Source: Clostridia bacterium (lineage in GTDB: Bacteria; Bacillota; Clostridia; UMGS1810). From it: DNA of 34,213 bases. Position 1 is the stretch's first letter. Each line of letters opens with the position of its first letter. Both the position numbers and the translations under genes were made by a program. Below are positions 25,474 through 32,449 of the stretch, piece by piece. The DNA lies in the NCBI GenBank assembly GCA_016293435.1, contig JAEDEG010000019.1:1-34213 (forward strand), written 5' to 3'. The notes below the pieces were generated by a model that did no database searches, was not told the DNA's origin, and saw nothing but the letters and a program-made list of their open reading frames with translations.

Positions 25474-28311
25474 TTACACACAAACATAGAAGTCAAAATC
25501 AACTCTCTTTTCACTGAGACGGTACTTTTCGGCAAGCTCAGGTCCGCAAGAAGCAGAACCGACACCGGAATTTTTGTAGTCGATACGAACAATGGTATTG
25601 CGGCTCTTTTTGAGCTCATCGGTGTGAGCTGCGGCAGTAAGAGCCTCTATAGAGTAGTGAGATACATTAAATTCAAACTCACTGTCGGTAAAAAATTCCG
25701 GCCCCTCCACAAAGGAAAGATGCTTTGTTTTGCAATGGTTGCCATGCTCCTGAGGAAGAACGTAGTCAACATATTCCCTGTCGGCAAAGCTGAAATATCG
25801 TCCCATTTTTGCATGGTGGCAAAGGTCAATGTAGTTATCCCTTTCACCAAGACCGTAATAGCTGAAGTTTTCGATTTCATATGGCAGTCGAATTTCAAAT
25901 CCAAGACGGGGCAGCCATGTAGCATCCTCTCGTATATCCCCTCCAAGGCTTATGTGCACTATGCCGTTTTCGAGAAGGGTATACACAGCCTTAAACTTCA
26001 TGAGCGGCATACGGGCAACACCTGCAATGCTGCCCTCGGTGATTATCTTGTTGCCTTCAAGACGGCATGAATAAATCTTGTTTTTTATAAGATCTATATT
26101 CTCAGCACCGGCGGGATCGTTTGCGTTGAACATCCAGTCATGTTTCTTTTTGCGCTCATTGTCAATTGGAGCTCTAAATACTGAAAGCTTGAGAGGCTCG
26201 GTGATTACTTCAACTCCGTTTTTCACAGCAGACACAATTGTACCGTATTTTTTGGAAAATACATATTCAAAGCCATCACCGCTGTAGATTATCTCGGTGT
26301 CGGTTTCGGTTATGTCCTCTGCGGAGGCTTCTTTATATGCCTTCTTTTTGATATCGGCATTTAGCTCAAATTGCTCAAATGCAACCTCGAAGCCCGATTC
26401 TGTTTGAAGCGACAGCGTAACATATCTGCCGAGACTGCAGCTTGTTTCCAAATCGGGAGCAAAAGAGATTTCTGCACTTGCCTTGGGCTCTGCGTCAACT
26501 CTGCACTCCTGTCTGCGCACAACCTCGCCGTCGTTTTCCCATGTGACAACGAGCTTGTATTCGCTAAGATTTGTAAAATCATAAAGGTTGGTAACCTTAA
26601 ATGAATAATCGCCGGTTTTTTCTGCCTTGAAGTACTGATATGCTTTTTTCATTTCGAGAGAGCCGGACTTAAGCGATCTGTCGGCAAAAACAATTCCGTC
26701 ACAACAGAAGTTGCCGTCATGAACCTCATCGTCAAAGTCGCCGCCGTATTTGTAGACTCCACCGTCATCGTACACATGATCTGCCCATTCCCATACACAT
26801 CCGCCAATAAGGCAGGGGTATTTGTAAATTACCTCCCAATAGTCAATGATATCTCCGGGGCTGTTGCCCATAGCATGTGAATATTCACACAGAAAGAATG
26901 GTCTTTTATCTCTGCCGGAAAGAGCATATTCTTCGTTGTAAGCAATATCGGTATACATTCTCGAATAAATATCAACACCGTCGCAGGGAATTTCAAGACG
27001 AGTGCTGTCTTCGCAGTGTATAAGACGGGTGTTGTCTCTTTGCTTTGCCCACTTTATTGCAGCTACGTCATTTGGTCCAAATGCCGACTCGTTGCCGGTT
27101 GACCAGCAAAAGACAGAGGGATGGTTTTTGTCTCTTTCCACAGTTCTCATCATTCTGTCAAGAAACACCGGCTTCCAGTCTTCGCGGTTGCACAGCCAAA
27201 ATTCGTTGTTGTAGTCATAATCACACCAGCCGCTTCTGTATACAAATTCGTGATTTTCGTGATCCGACTCAAGCATTACATAAAAGCCAATTTCATCACA
27301 AAGATTCAAAAATTCGGGGTGGGGGGGATAGTGCGAGGTGCGAATGGTGTTGATGTTTAGCTGTTTCATTAAGAGCAGGTCTTTTTTCATATCATCCACC
27401 GACATTGTCCAACCCTTTTGGGGATGGGTGTCGTGATGGTTAACTCCCTTTAGCTTTATTGCCACTCCGTTTATTAGAAGCTCCGATTTGTCGGACACGG
27501 CAACGGTTCTGAAACCGATTCGCTGACGGATAACCTCTGTTTTGTAGGTAAATACCACATCATAAAGATATGGCTTTTCGGCGTTCCAGAGTGTGGGATT
27601 ATCCACAGCAATTGATGCATTATTGCAGGCTGATATCTCACAAAGCTTTTTGCCCGCGTCATATACGGCAATATCTGCTTTGCCGCCAAATTCTATATCT
27701 ATATTACTTCCGTTTGTTTTTATAAAGATATCCTTTATGTGACCCTCGGGGCGACTGAGAATGTACACATCGCGGAAAATACCGTGCATTCTGAACTGAT
27801 CTTGATCTTCCATGTAGGTGCCGAGGCTCCATTTGTAGACCTTGACAACAATTTTGTTTTTGCCGGAGTGTACAAAATCGGTGATATCAAATTCGCTCTG
27901 CAGACGGCTTGCGCTGTCACTTCCTACATAGCTGCCGTTTATATAAAGGTCAAAATATGAAGAAACACCCTCAAAAACAATATATTTCTTTTCGCAACTT
28001 CCCTTTATTTCAAACTCTCTCATATACACACCGCATGGGTTATCGTCGGGCACATAGGGAGGGTCTACGCAGATGGGCAGATTGATATTTGTGTAGTTTG
28101 GTTTTTCGTAGCCCTGATGCTGCCAGCATGAAGGTACTAAAATTTTGTTCCATGCTTTTGCCTCAAAATCGGCCTCTTCCTCTTTGGCATACCAATTAAA
28201 ATTCCATGTTCCGTTGAGGTCGGTTTTGCAATCCTCATTTTCCGGAATATAGTAGGCTCTGGGAGGCAAAGCGTTAACTCTGAATTTTGTTATATCTTCG
28301 TAATGTCTCAT
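25474..28311 (-). CDS. GH2 beta-galactosidase (LacZ-type)
   Basis: The 945-residue protein has the LacZ architecture: sugar-binding jelly-roll domain (about 20-190), Ig-like domain (190-275), TIM barrel (about 285-580), a second Ig-like domain and a C-terminal Bgal_small domain (about 680-945). Catalytic residues are visible: acid/base Glu408 in STGNESAFGPN and nucleophile Glu476 in FFLCEYSHAMGNSPGD. NHHDTHPQKG and RTSHYPPHPEF are also typical. It should hydrolyse terminal beta-galactosides; no signal peptide is present, so it acts in the cytoplasm. ATG 28311 is preceded by AAAGGA at 8 bases; an upstream in-frame extension to 28428 lacks protein character. It lies 150 bp after the second GH20 gene, so it is probably in the same operon, and ends at the terminator shared with araC. 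Confidence 0.93.
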   Translation of the reverse strand: MRHYEDITKFRVNALPPRAYYIPENEDCKTDLNGTWNFNWYAKEEEADFEAKAWNKILVPSCWQHQGYEKPNYTNINLPICVDPPYVPDDNPCGVYMREFEIKGSCEKKYIVFEGVSSYFDLYINGSYVGSDSASRLQSEFDITDFVHSGKNKIVVKVYKWSLGTYMEDQDQFRMHGIFRDVYILSRPEGHIKDIFIKTNGSNIDIEFGGKADIAVYDAGKKLCEISACNNASIAVDNPTLWNAEKPYLYDVVFTYKTEVIRQRIGFRTVAVSDKSELLINGVAIKLKGVNHHDTHPQKGWTMSVDDMKKDLLLMKQLNINTIRTSHYPPHPEFLNLCDEIGFYVMLESDHENHEFVYRSGWCDYDYNNEFWLCNREDWKPVFLDRMMRTVERDKNHPSVFCWSTGNESAFGPNDVAAIKWAKQRDNTRLIHCEDSTRLEIPCDGVDIYSRMYTDIAYNEEYALSGRDKRPFFLCEYSHAMGNSPGDIIDYWEVIYKYPCLIGGCVWEWADHVYDDGGVYKYGGDFDDEVHDGNFCCDGIVFADRSLKSGSLEMKKAYQYFKAEKTGDYSFKVTNLYDFTNLSEYKLVVTWENDGEVVRRQECRVDAEPKASAEISFAPDLETSCSLGRYVTLSLQTESGFEVAFEQFELNADIKKKAYKEASAEDITETDTEIIYSGDGFEYVFSKKYGTIVSAVKNGVEVITEPLKLSVFRAPIDNERKKKHDWMFNANDPAGAENIDLIKNKIYSCRLEGNKIITEGSIAGVARMPLMKFKAVYTLLENGIVHISLGGDIREDATWLPRLGFEIRLPYEIENFSYYGLGERDNYIDLCHHAKMGRYFSFADREYVDYVLPQEHGNHCKTKHLSFVEGPEFFTDSEFEFNVSHYSIEALTAAAHTDELKKSRNTIVRIDYKNSGVGSASCGPELAEKYRLSEKRVDFDFYVCV

Positions 28312-28461
28312 ATATACAATCCTTTCTGATTTTTTATTTATATGTAAGTCTATAATAAATATCCCTCTTTTGCTGTGCCGGCAAAGCGTACAGTCAAAAG
28401 GCACTGCACATAGAGTATTATGCAGCACGCACCTCGTTTTCGTTTACCCGCAAATCATAAT

Positions 28462-30372
28462 TTACCTTCCCCATGCAGTAGAAATTTCGAGATATCCGTT
28501 TTGATAGGTAATATGCTTGCTTGGCTCGTTGTGAGAAAGTCGGGGTTCGTCAAGCTCCTCAATGCTGTCGATGTTGCCCGAGAGGTATTCGTGTATTCTG
28601 TAGGCTGTGGTTTTCAGTCTCATGGTGAGAGCACCGTATCTTCTCTCCAACACATCAAAGCCAAATGCCTGATGACGCTCAAACCATAGTTTTCTGTTTT
28701 TGATCCACATATCCTCAAGACGCTTTATCATCTCGGGGATTTCGGCATCTGCCATACATTCCATTGCAATGCGATCGTCTTCTTTATAAAACTTTCTAAG
28801 ACGCACACCAAAATCACACTTTAGGCAGAGCATATCACAAAGGCTGACATAGAACTGAACAGTTGACTCAAACTCCGGATATTTGCCCAAATACTTTTCA
28901 AGCTTGCGGCGCTGAGTGTCAAAATGGGTATAAAAATCAAGCTTTTGCGCTTCGGTATCAAAAAGCCCGGCAATGGGGTCTTGCCACATAAGATATTTTG
29001 AAGGATTTACAAGTGACGGAGGAGTATCGAGAATATCTGTCTCGTTTGCTCTTTCCTTTATTACATCGACAACGCCCTCGGCATTATCGATATCCGCAAT
29101 ATCAATAATAAGCTGACCGGGTATCTTTGCACAAAATTCAAAGCGCTTTTTAACTTCTTCAAAATCGGGATCATTTCTGTACATATGCTCAGCATAAATC
29201 TGAAATCCAAGAAGATTGCAAAAATAGTCTCTCTCCGGGCTGTCGTCTCCCCAGGTTGTGTCAATGAGCGAATCTATGCCAAGCTTTTTGCAAAGGTTGA
29301 GAGACACTCTCGATGACGCCTCTGTGAGATAATAGTTAACGCAAAAACCGTGCCAGTCGTGAACAGCGCCTGCAAACCATACCTTTTGACCGGTTTGCTG
29401 CAGAGCTTTTATTTGCTGAGAAAGGTTTTTTTCATCCACTGAAGAATAGTTCCACATTGTGAGATCAACATTTTTGGGAATTTTTTCTGCAACCTCTTTT
29501 GGGATATCTTCGTTTGTTATGGCATAGCCTTCTGCGCCGCCTCCAATGCGGAAAAACATGTCTGCCCAGATGTTTGGCTCATAGCCGAGACGCTTGCATA
29601 TGGCGGCAACCTTTTGCAGATGCTCACAGAAGATGTCTTCTCTGGGAACATAACCGTGCTTTGACCTGTAGGCACCGGTGCCGAGACTCATTGTTTCGTC
29701 AAAACCGATGTGTACCCTTTTGGTTCGAAGCGGGCGCATTGCCGCCTTTATCATACGTTCAATAAACTCATAGGTTTTTTCTTCGCCGACAAGCAGACAA
29801 TCGTAGGTATCCTTTATATCGGCAAACTGTCTCCAGCAGAGCGTATTGGAAAGATGACCGAGACACTGAATTGCCGGAATTATTTCTATACCGAGCTTTG
29901 CCGCATAGTCGTCAATTTCTCTTATCTGGTCATCGGTGTGTCTGCCGCGCATATAACCAAAATATTCATATTCGGGAATATGGTACGACTCTTCTCGATA
30001 TAGAAAAAACATATTGAGCCCCATCATTGCCATCTTACGCAGACAGCTCTTTATGGCATCAACCGTGAGCAGAGCACCGTGAGAAAGATCAGCCATACCG
30101 CCGCAGGTGTCAAAATATCGGGTTTCTTTTATATCAAAGGATTTGTTTCCATTTGAAATATTTTCGATAAGATGGCCAAGCGCCCTAAAAAATTCACATT
30201 CTCTGCCATAGGTGATTTGCGCTTTTTCTCCATTGCACGAAACCGTGAGACTGCTTCCCTTTGCAACCGCTACCTCCATGCCGTCGGCTGACCGCTCAAA
30301 GCCGTAGTCGGGGGCAAGAATTGCAATACCGTCGGAAACGGCAGTTATATCTCCTGTAAAATTAAATCTCAT
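28462..30372 (-). CDS. GH20-type beta-N-acetylhexosaminidase, cytoplasmic (copy 2)
   Basis: The 636-residue protein is a paralogue of the enzyme at 22260-24137, with the same layout: N-terminal alpha/beta domain (1-85), TIM barrel with RYFDTCGGMADLSHGA near 85-100 and HIGFDET (Asp225-Glu226 catalytic pair), then a helical C-terminal region. Identity is clear but moderate, so the two may differ in linkage or in GlcNAc versus GalNAc preference. No signal peptide is seen. ATG 30372 has AAAGGAA 8 bases upstream; the longer in-frame start would overlap the end of the transporter gene. It begins 31 bp after the MATE stop and is followed by GH2, which suggests stepwise removal of HexNAc and Gal from one imported oligosaccharide. 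Confidence 0.9.
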   Translation of the reverse strand: MRFNFTGDITAVSDGIAILAPDYGFERSADGMEVAVAKGSSLTVSCNGEKAQITYGRECEFFRALGHLIENISNGNKSFDIKETRYFDTCGGMADLSHGALLTVDAIKSCLRKMAMMGLNMFFLYREESYHIPEYEYFGYMRGRHTDDQIREIDDYAAKLGIEIIPAIQCLGHLSNTLCWRQFADIKDTYDCLLVGEEKTYEFIERMIKAAMRPLRTKRVHIGFDETMSLGTGAYRSKHGYVPREDIFCEHLQKVAAICKRLGYEPNIWADMFFRIGGGAEGYAITNEDIPKEVAEKIPKNVDLTMWNYSSVDEKNLSQQIKALQQTGQKVWFAGAVHDWHGFCVNYYLTEASSRVSLNLCKKLGIDSLIDTTWGDDSPERDYFCNLLGFQIYAEHMYRNDPDFEEVKKRFEFCAKIPGQLIIDIADIDNAEGVVDVIKERANETDILDTPPSLVNPSKYLMWQDPIAGLFDTEAQKLDFYTHFDTQRRKLEKYLGKYPEFESTVQFYVSLCDMLCLKCDFGVRLRKFYKEDDRIAMECMADAEIPEMIKRLEDMWIKNRKLWFERHQAFGFDVLERRYGALTMRLKTTAYRIHEYLSGNIDSIEELDEPRLSHNEPSKHITYQNGYLEISTAWGR

Positions 30373-30403
30373 TGATTGTGTTCCTTTCTTTATGTGTATA
30401 ATT

Positions 30404-31774
30404 TTATATGTCTTCTGCAAGCGTTTTGCGTTTTTCCCATTTTCCTGACAAAAAATAAACCATGCTTGGAATAGCATATCCATAGGGAGCAAGGGCATAT
30501 CCAAGCACAAAGCCATAAAATCCCCATCCAAAAGCAATGCCAAACATCCAGCTGAGTCCTATGCGCAGTGCAACACCGTCTAATATTGCAAGAGCCATAC
30601 TAAGCTTTGCATGTCCGATTCCCTGAATAAATGCTCCACTGCCACGCATAACCGAAAAAGCGGGAAACATCCACAAAATTGCGCTGATAAAGGTGCCCGA
30701 CAGCTCAAAAACTCGCTCATCGTCTGAAAACAGCATAAAGAGCTGTTTGCCAAAAAATAGGTACATAATCATGCAAATCACCGTAAACACAGCAGAGAAA
30801 ACCCACGCGGTGTATACAATACTTTTTGCGCGCTGCTTCTTACCGGCGCCAATGTTCTGACTTATCATTGGCATTGCAGCGTATTGTATACCCTGAGAGA
30901 TTTTGTTTACAATATCGTCAATTCTGACTCCAACGCCAAAGGTCGCCGATGCTACCACGCCAACACTGTTGATAATAGAGTTAACAAAGAGCATGGAAAG
31001 ATTTATAAATCCGGACTGAATTGCCATTGGTGTGCCTAAATTTATAACCATACCGGCATATTTTTTGTTAATAACAAAGCTTTTTTTCTCAAAATCAAAA
31101 CCAAACGCTGATCTATTCTTAAAAAGATAGTAAAGTGAAAAAATAAATGATACAGCCTGACCTGTTATGGTTGCCCATGCAACACCTGCAACACCAAATC
31201 CCATAATCCCGGTAAAGATAATATCCAGCACCAGATTCACCACCGAAGCTATTCCGATAAACAGGAAGGGACGTTTTGAATCGCCCATTCCTCTGAGCAC
31301 AGCCGAAACCATGTTGTAGCCCGCAGTAAAAACCATGCCGCATGCGCAAATCACCAGATAGTCTGCCGCCATATCATACGATTCTTTTGGTACATTCATA
31401 ACATTCATAATCCATGCGCGCCCCAAAAGAAAAACCGCAGACAGCACTAATGAAAAAATCAAAATCATGCTAAAAAGCGTGCCTATAATACTATTTAAGC
31501 TTTTTCGTTTTCCTGAGCCGATAGCCTGAGATATCATAACCTGACCGGCATTGGAAAAACCGAGGCACACCATTGTTGCAAAGTTGAGAACAAGACTGCT
31601 CAGTGACACTGCCGAAAGTCCCGCCGTGCCCACAAACTTGCCCACAACCACCATGTCAACGGTAGAATAAATCACCTGCAAGGCATTGGACGCCATAAAC
31701 GGCAATGTAAACAAAAGCAGCTGAAGCGATATATTACCTTTGGTAAAATCTTTTGAAATACTGCGTGTTTTCAA
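30404..31774 (-). CDS. MATE-family multidrug/metabolite exporter
   Basis: The 456-residue protein has about 12 membrane segments in two similar halves, the normal size for MATE (multi-antimicrobial extrusion, MatE) transporters, which use Na+ or H+ gradients to export small molecules. Family features include the N-terminal LQLLLFTLPFMASNALQ segment, the SAVLRGMGDSKRPF motif between helices 4 and 5, and NLVLDIIFTGIMGFGVAG. The start is TTG 31774, supported by GAGGAG nine bases upstream and the absence of a usable ATG. It is the first gene of a set with GH20 and GH2; the link is unexplained. It may export a toxic sugar or aglycone, or simply share the promoter. Confidence 0.92.
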   Translation of the reverse strand: MKTRSISKDFTKGNISLQLLLFTLPFMASNALQVIYSTVDMVVVGKFVGTAGLSAVSLSSLVLNFATMVCLGFSNAGQVMISQAIGSGKRKSLNSIIGTLFSMILIFSLVLSAVFLLGRAWIMNVMNVPKESYDMAADYLVICACGMVFTAGYNMVSAVLRGMGDSKRPFLFIGIASVVNLVLDIIFTGIMGFGVAGVAWATITGQAVSFIFSLYYLFKNRSAFGFDFEKKSFVINKKYAGMVINLGTPMAIQSGFINLSMLFVNSIINSVGVVASATFGVGVRIDDIVNKISQGIQYAAMPMISQNIGAGKKQRAKSIVYTAWVFSAVFTVICMIMYLFFGKQLFMLFSDDERVFELSGTFISAILWMFPAFSVMRGSGAFIQGIGHAKLSMALAILDGVALRIGLSWMFGIAFGWGFYGFVLGYALAPYGYAIPSMVYFLSGKWEKRKTLAEDI

Positions 31775-31814
31775 TTTGTATTTCTCCTCTTTGTCTTTTT
31801 GTGTGATTTGTCTA

Positions 31815-31841
31815 ATAGTATCAACAAATATTTTATATCAA
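31815..31841 (-). promoter_or_regulatory. Possible promoter of the MATE-GH20-GH2 set
   Basis: On the minus strand TGA-TACTAT forms an extended -10 (31820-31815), with TTGATA (31841-31836) 15 bases upstream, shorter than ideal. Around 31838-31850 the plus strand reads TCAAATAATTCA, resembling the repeats in the araC control region. Confidence 0.4.
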
Positions 31842-31853
31842 ATAATTCAATAA

Positions 31854-31909
31854 GCGGCAAAGCCGCGTCATTCAACGTTTTCAGCGGGAGATTGAACTCC
31901 CACTGAAAA
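31854..31909. repeat. Two closely spaced hairpins upstream of the MATE gene
   Basis: GCGGC-AAA-GCCGC forms a perfect 5-bp hairpin at 31854-31866. A second hairpin at 31878-31909 pairs TTTTCAG and GGGAG with CTCCC and CTGAAAA around a 6-base loop, with one mismatch. With the terminator hairpin at 31911-31954 they make a dense structured cluster, which could be terminators in series or the remains of a small mobile repeat. Confidence 0.6.
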
Positions 31910-31954
31910 AATTAAGTGTCACCCGCCGCCTATAGAGGCGGAGGACATCTTAAT
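31906..31954 (-). terminator. Intrinsic terminator of the small transcription unit
   Basis: ATTAAG-TGTC (31911-31920) pairs with GACA-CTTAAT (31944-31954, one bulged base), with an inner CCGCC/GGCGG stem and a TATAGA loop. On the minus strand the hairpin is followed by six T residues. It lies 16 bases after the stop of the 31-codon ORF. Confidence 0.7.
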
Positions 31955-31970
31955 TTAGTTATAAGTCAAT

Positions 31971-32066
31971 TTACTTTCCGTCCGCTGCCATTTTAATTCC
32001 GATTTTATCAAGAATCAATTTTGTTTCATAATCGGGAGCACCTGTACCGAGAAATAATATGTTCAT
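31971..32066 (-). CDS. Possible 31-residue small protein of unknown function
   Basis: A short frame starts at ATG 32066 with GGAAAGG 11 bases upstream and encodes 31 residues beginning MNILFLGTGAPDYE and ending IGIKMAADGK. It has a convincing promoter just upstream and a hairpin terminator just downstream, forming a complete unit of about 180 bases. The N-terminal ILFLGTG phrase resembles the first strand of some metallo-beta-lactamase-fold proteins, so it could be the remnant of a longer gene. Alternatively the transcript may act as a small RNA. The predicted leader is only about 17 bases, so translation is uncertain. Confidence 0.4.
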   Translation of the reverse strand: MNILFLGTGAPDYETKLILDKIGIKMAADGK

Positions 32067-32089
32067 AAGCTTTTCAGCCTTTCCTGCCT

Positions 32090-32118
32090 ATTATACACCA
32101 ATATGTTATAAATTTCAA
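32090..32118 (-). promoter_or_regulatory. SigA-type promoter of the small transcription unit
   Basis: On the minus strand, -35 TTGAAA (32118-32113) and a consensus -10 TATAAT (32095-32090) are separated by 17 bases. The predicted start is near 32083. This is one of the best promoter matches in the window, although no large gene follows. Confidence 0.75.
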
Positions 32119-32307
32119 TATTTATTTTTCTTCTTTTCGCTCAGGAAACACAAGGAAAAATTTGATGCTTTAGATCACATAATCAAATCGACAATTATGA
32201 GTTTATAGTGTATAAAACGTGCTTAGAGGTGCAGCCTATGTGGTTATACCGCAAAGTTTTCTTTTAGAATACTTTGCTATAATGTGTAATCCAGAGATTT
32301 TGATGCA
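32119..32307. other. Non-coding stretch with an inverted repeat next to a TATAAT box
   Basis: No coding region was seen. GCAAAGT (32251-32257) and ACTTTGC (32271-32277) form perfect 7-base arms separated by 13 bases, directly followed by TATAAT (32278-32283) on the plus strand. No good -35 box lies at the right distance and nothing is encoded downstream on that strand, so this may be an operator relic or chance. Confidence 0.3.
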
Positions 32308-32343
32308 TTTATATTGGACGATGTGGACATCGTCCAATATAAA
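32308..32343. repeat. Perfect 16-bp palindrome beyond the SLH terminator
   Basis: The arms 32308-32323 and 32328-32343 are perfectly complementary around a 4-base TGGA loop, with core TTGGACGATG. It shares two bases with the terminator hairpin next to it. It has no T-run on either side, so its role is not obvious. Confidence 0.7.
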
Positions 32344-32375
32344 AAGGCTGAACGATTGATTTCGTTCAGCCTTTT
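32342..32375 (-). terminator. Intrinsic terminator of the repeat-rich SLH gene
   Basis: A perfect 14-bp stem (AAAAGGCTGAACGA paired across a 6-base loop) ends in TTTTT on the minus strand. It lies 75 bases after the SLH gene stop. Confidence 0.9.
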
Positions 32376-32449
32376 AAATTTGCTATCCTTTAGAGTACAT
32401 CTCATATGGAGTTGCTTTTTAATCTCGGATGGAAGTCCGGAGACATCAA

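Noticed and set aside
25387..26070. A 227-codon plus-strand frame opposite the end of the GH2 gene
   Set aside because: It starts before the bidirectional terminator and runs antisense to conserved Bgal_small codons, with no protein family character.
28312..28428. N-terminal extension of the GH2 protein
   Set aside because: The extra residues are not LacZ-like, and ATG 28311 is preceded by AAAGGA at a good distance.
30373..30543. N-terminal extension of the second GH20 protein into the MATE gene
   Set aside because: It would overlap the transporter's coding end; ATG 30372 has its own ribosome site and matches the paralogue's start.
32251..32283. A plus-strand promoter with a 7-bp inverted repeat
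   Set aside because: There is a good TATAAT but no suitable -35 box and no gene downstream on that strand.
31854..32375. An insertion sequence between MATE and the SLH gene
   Set aside because: No transposase fragment, matched terminal repeats or target duplication could be identified; only hairpins are visible.
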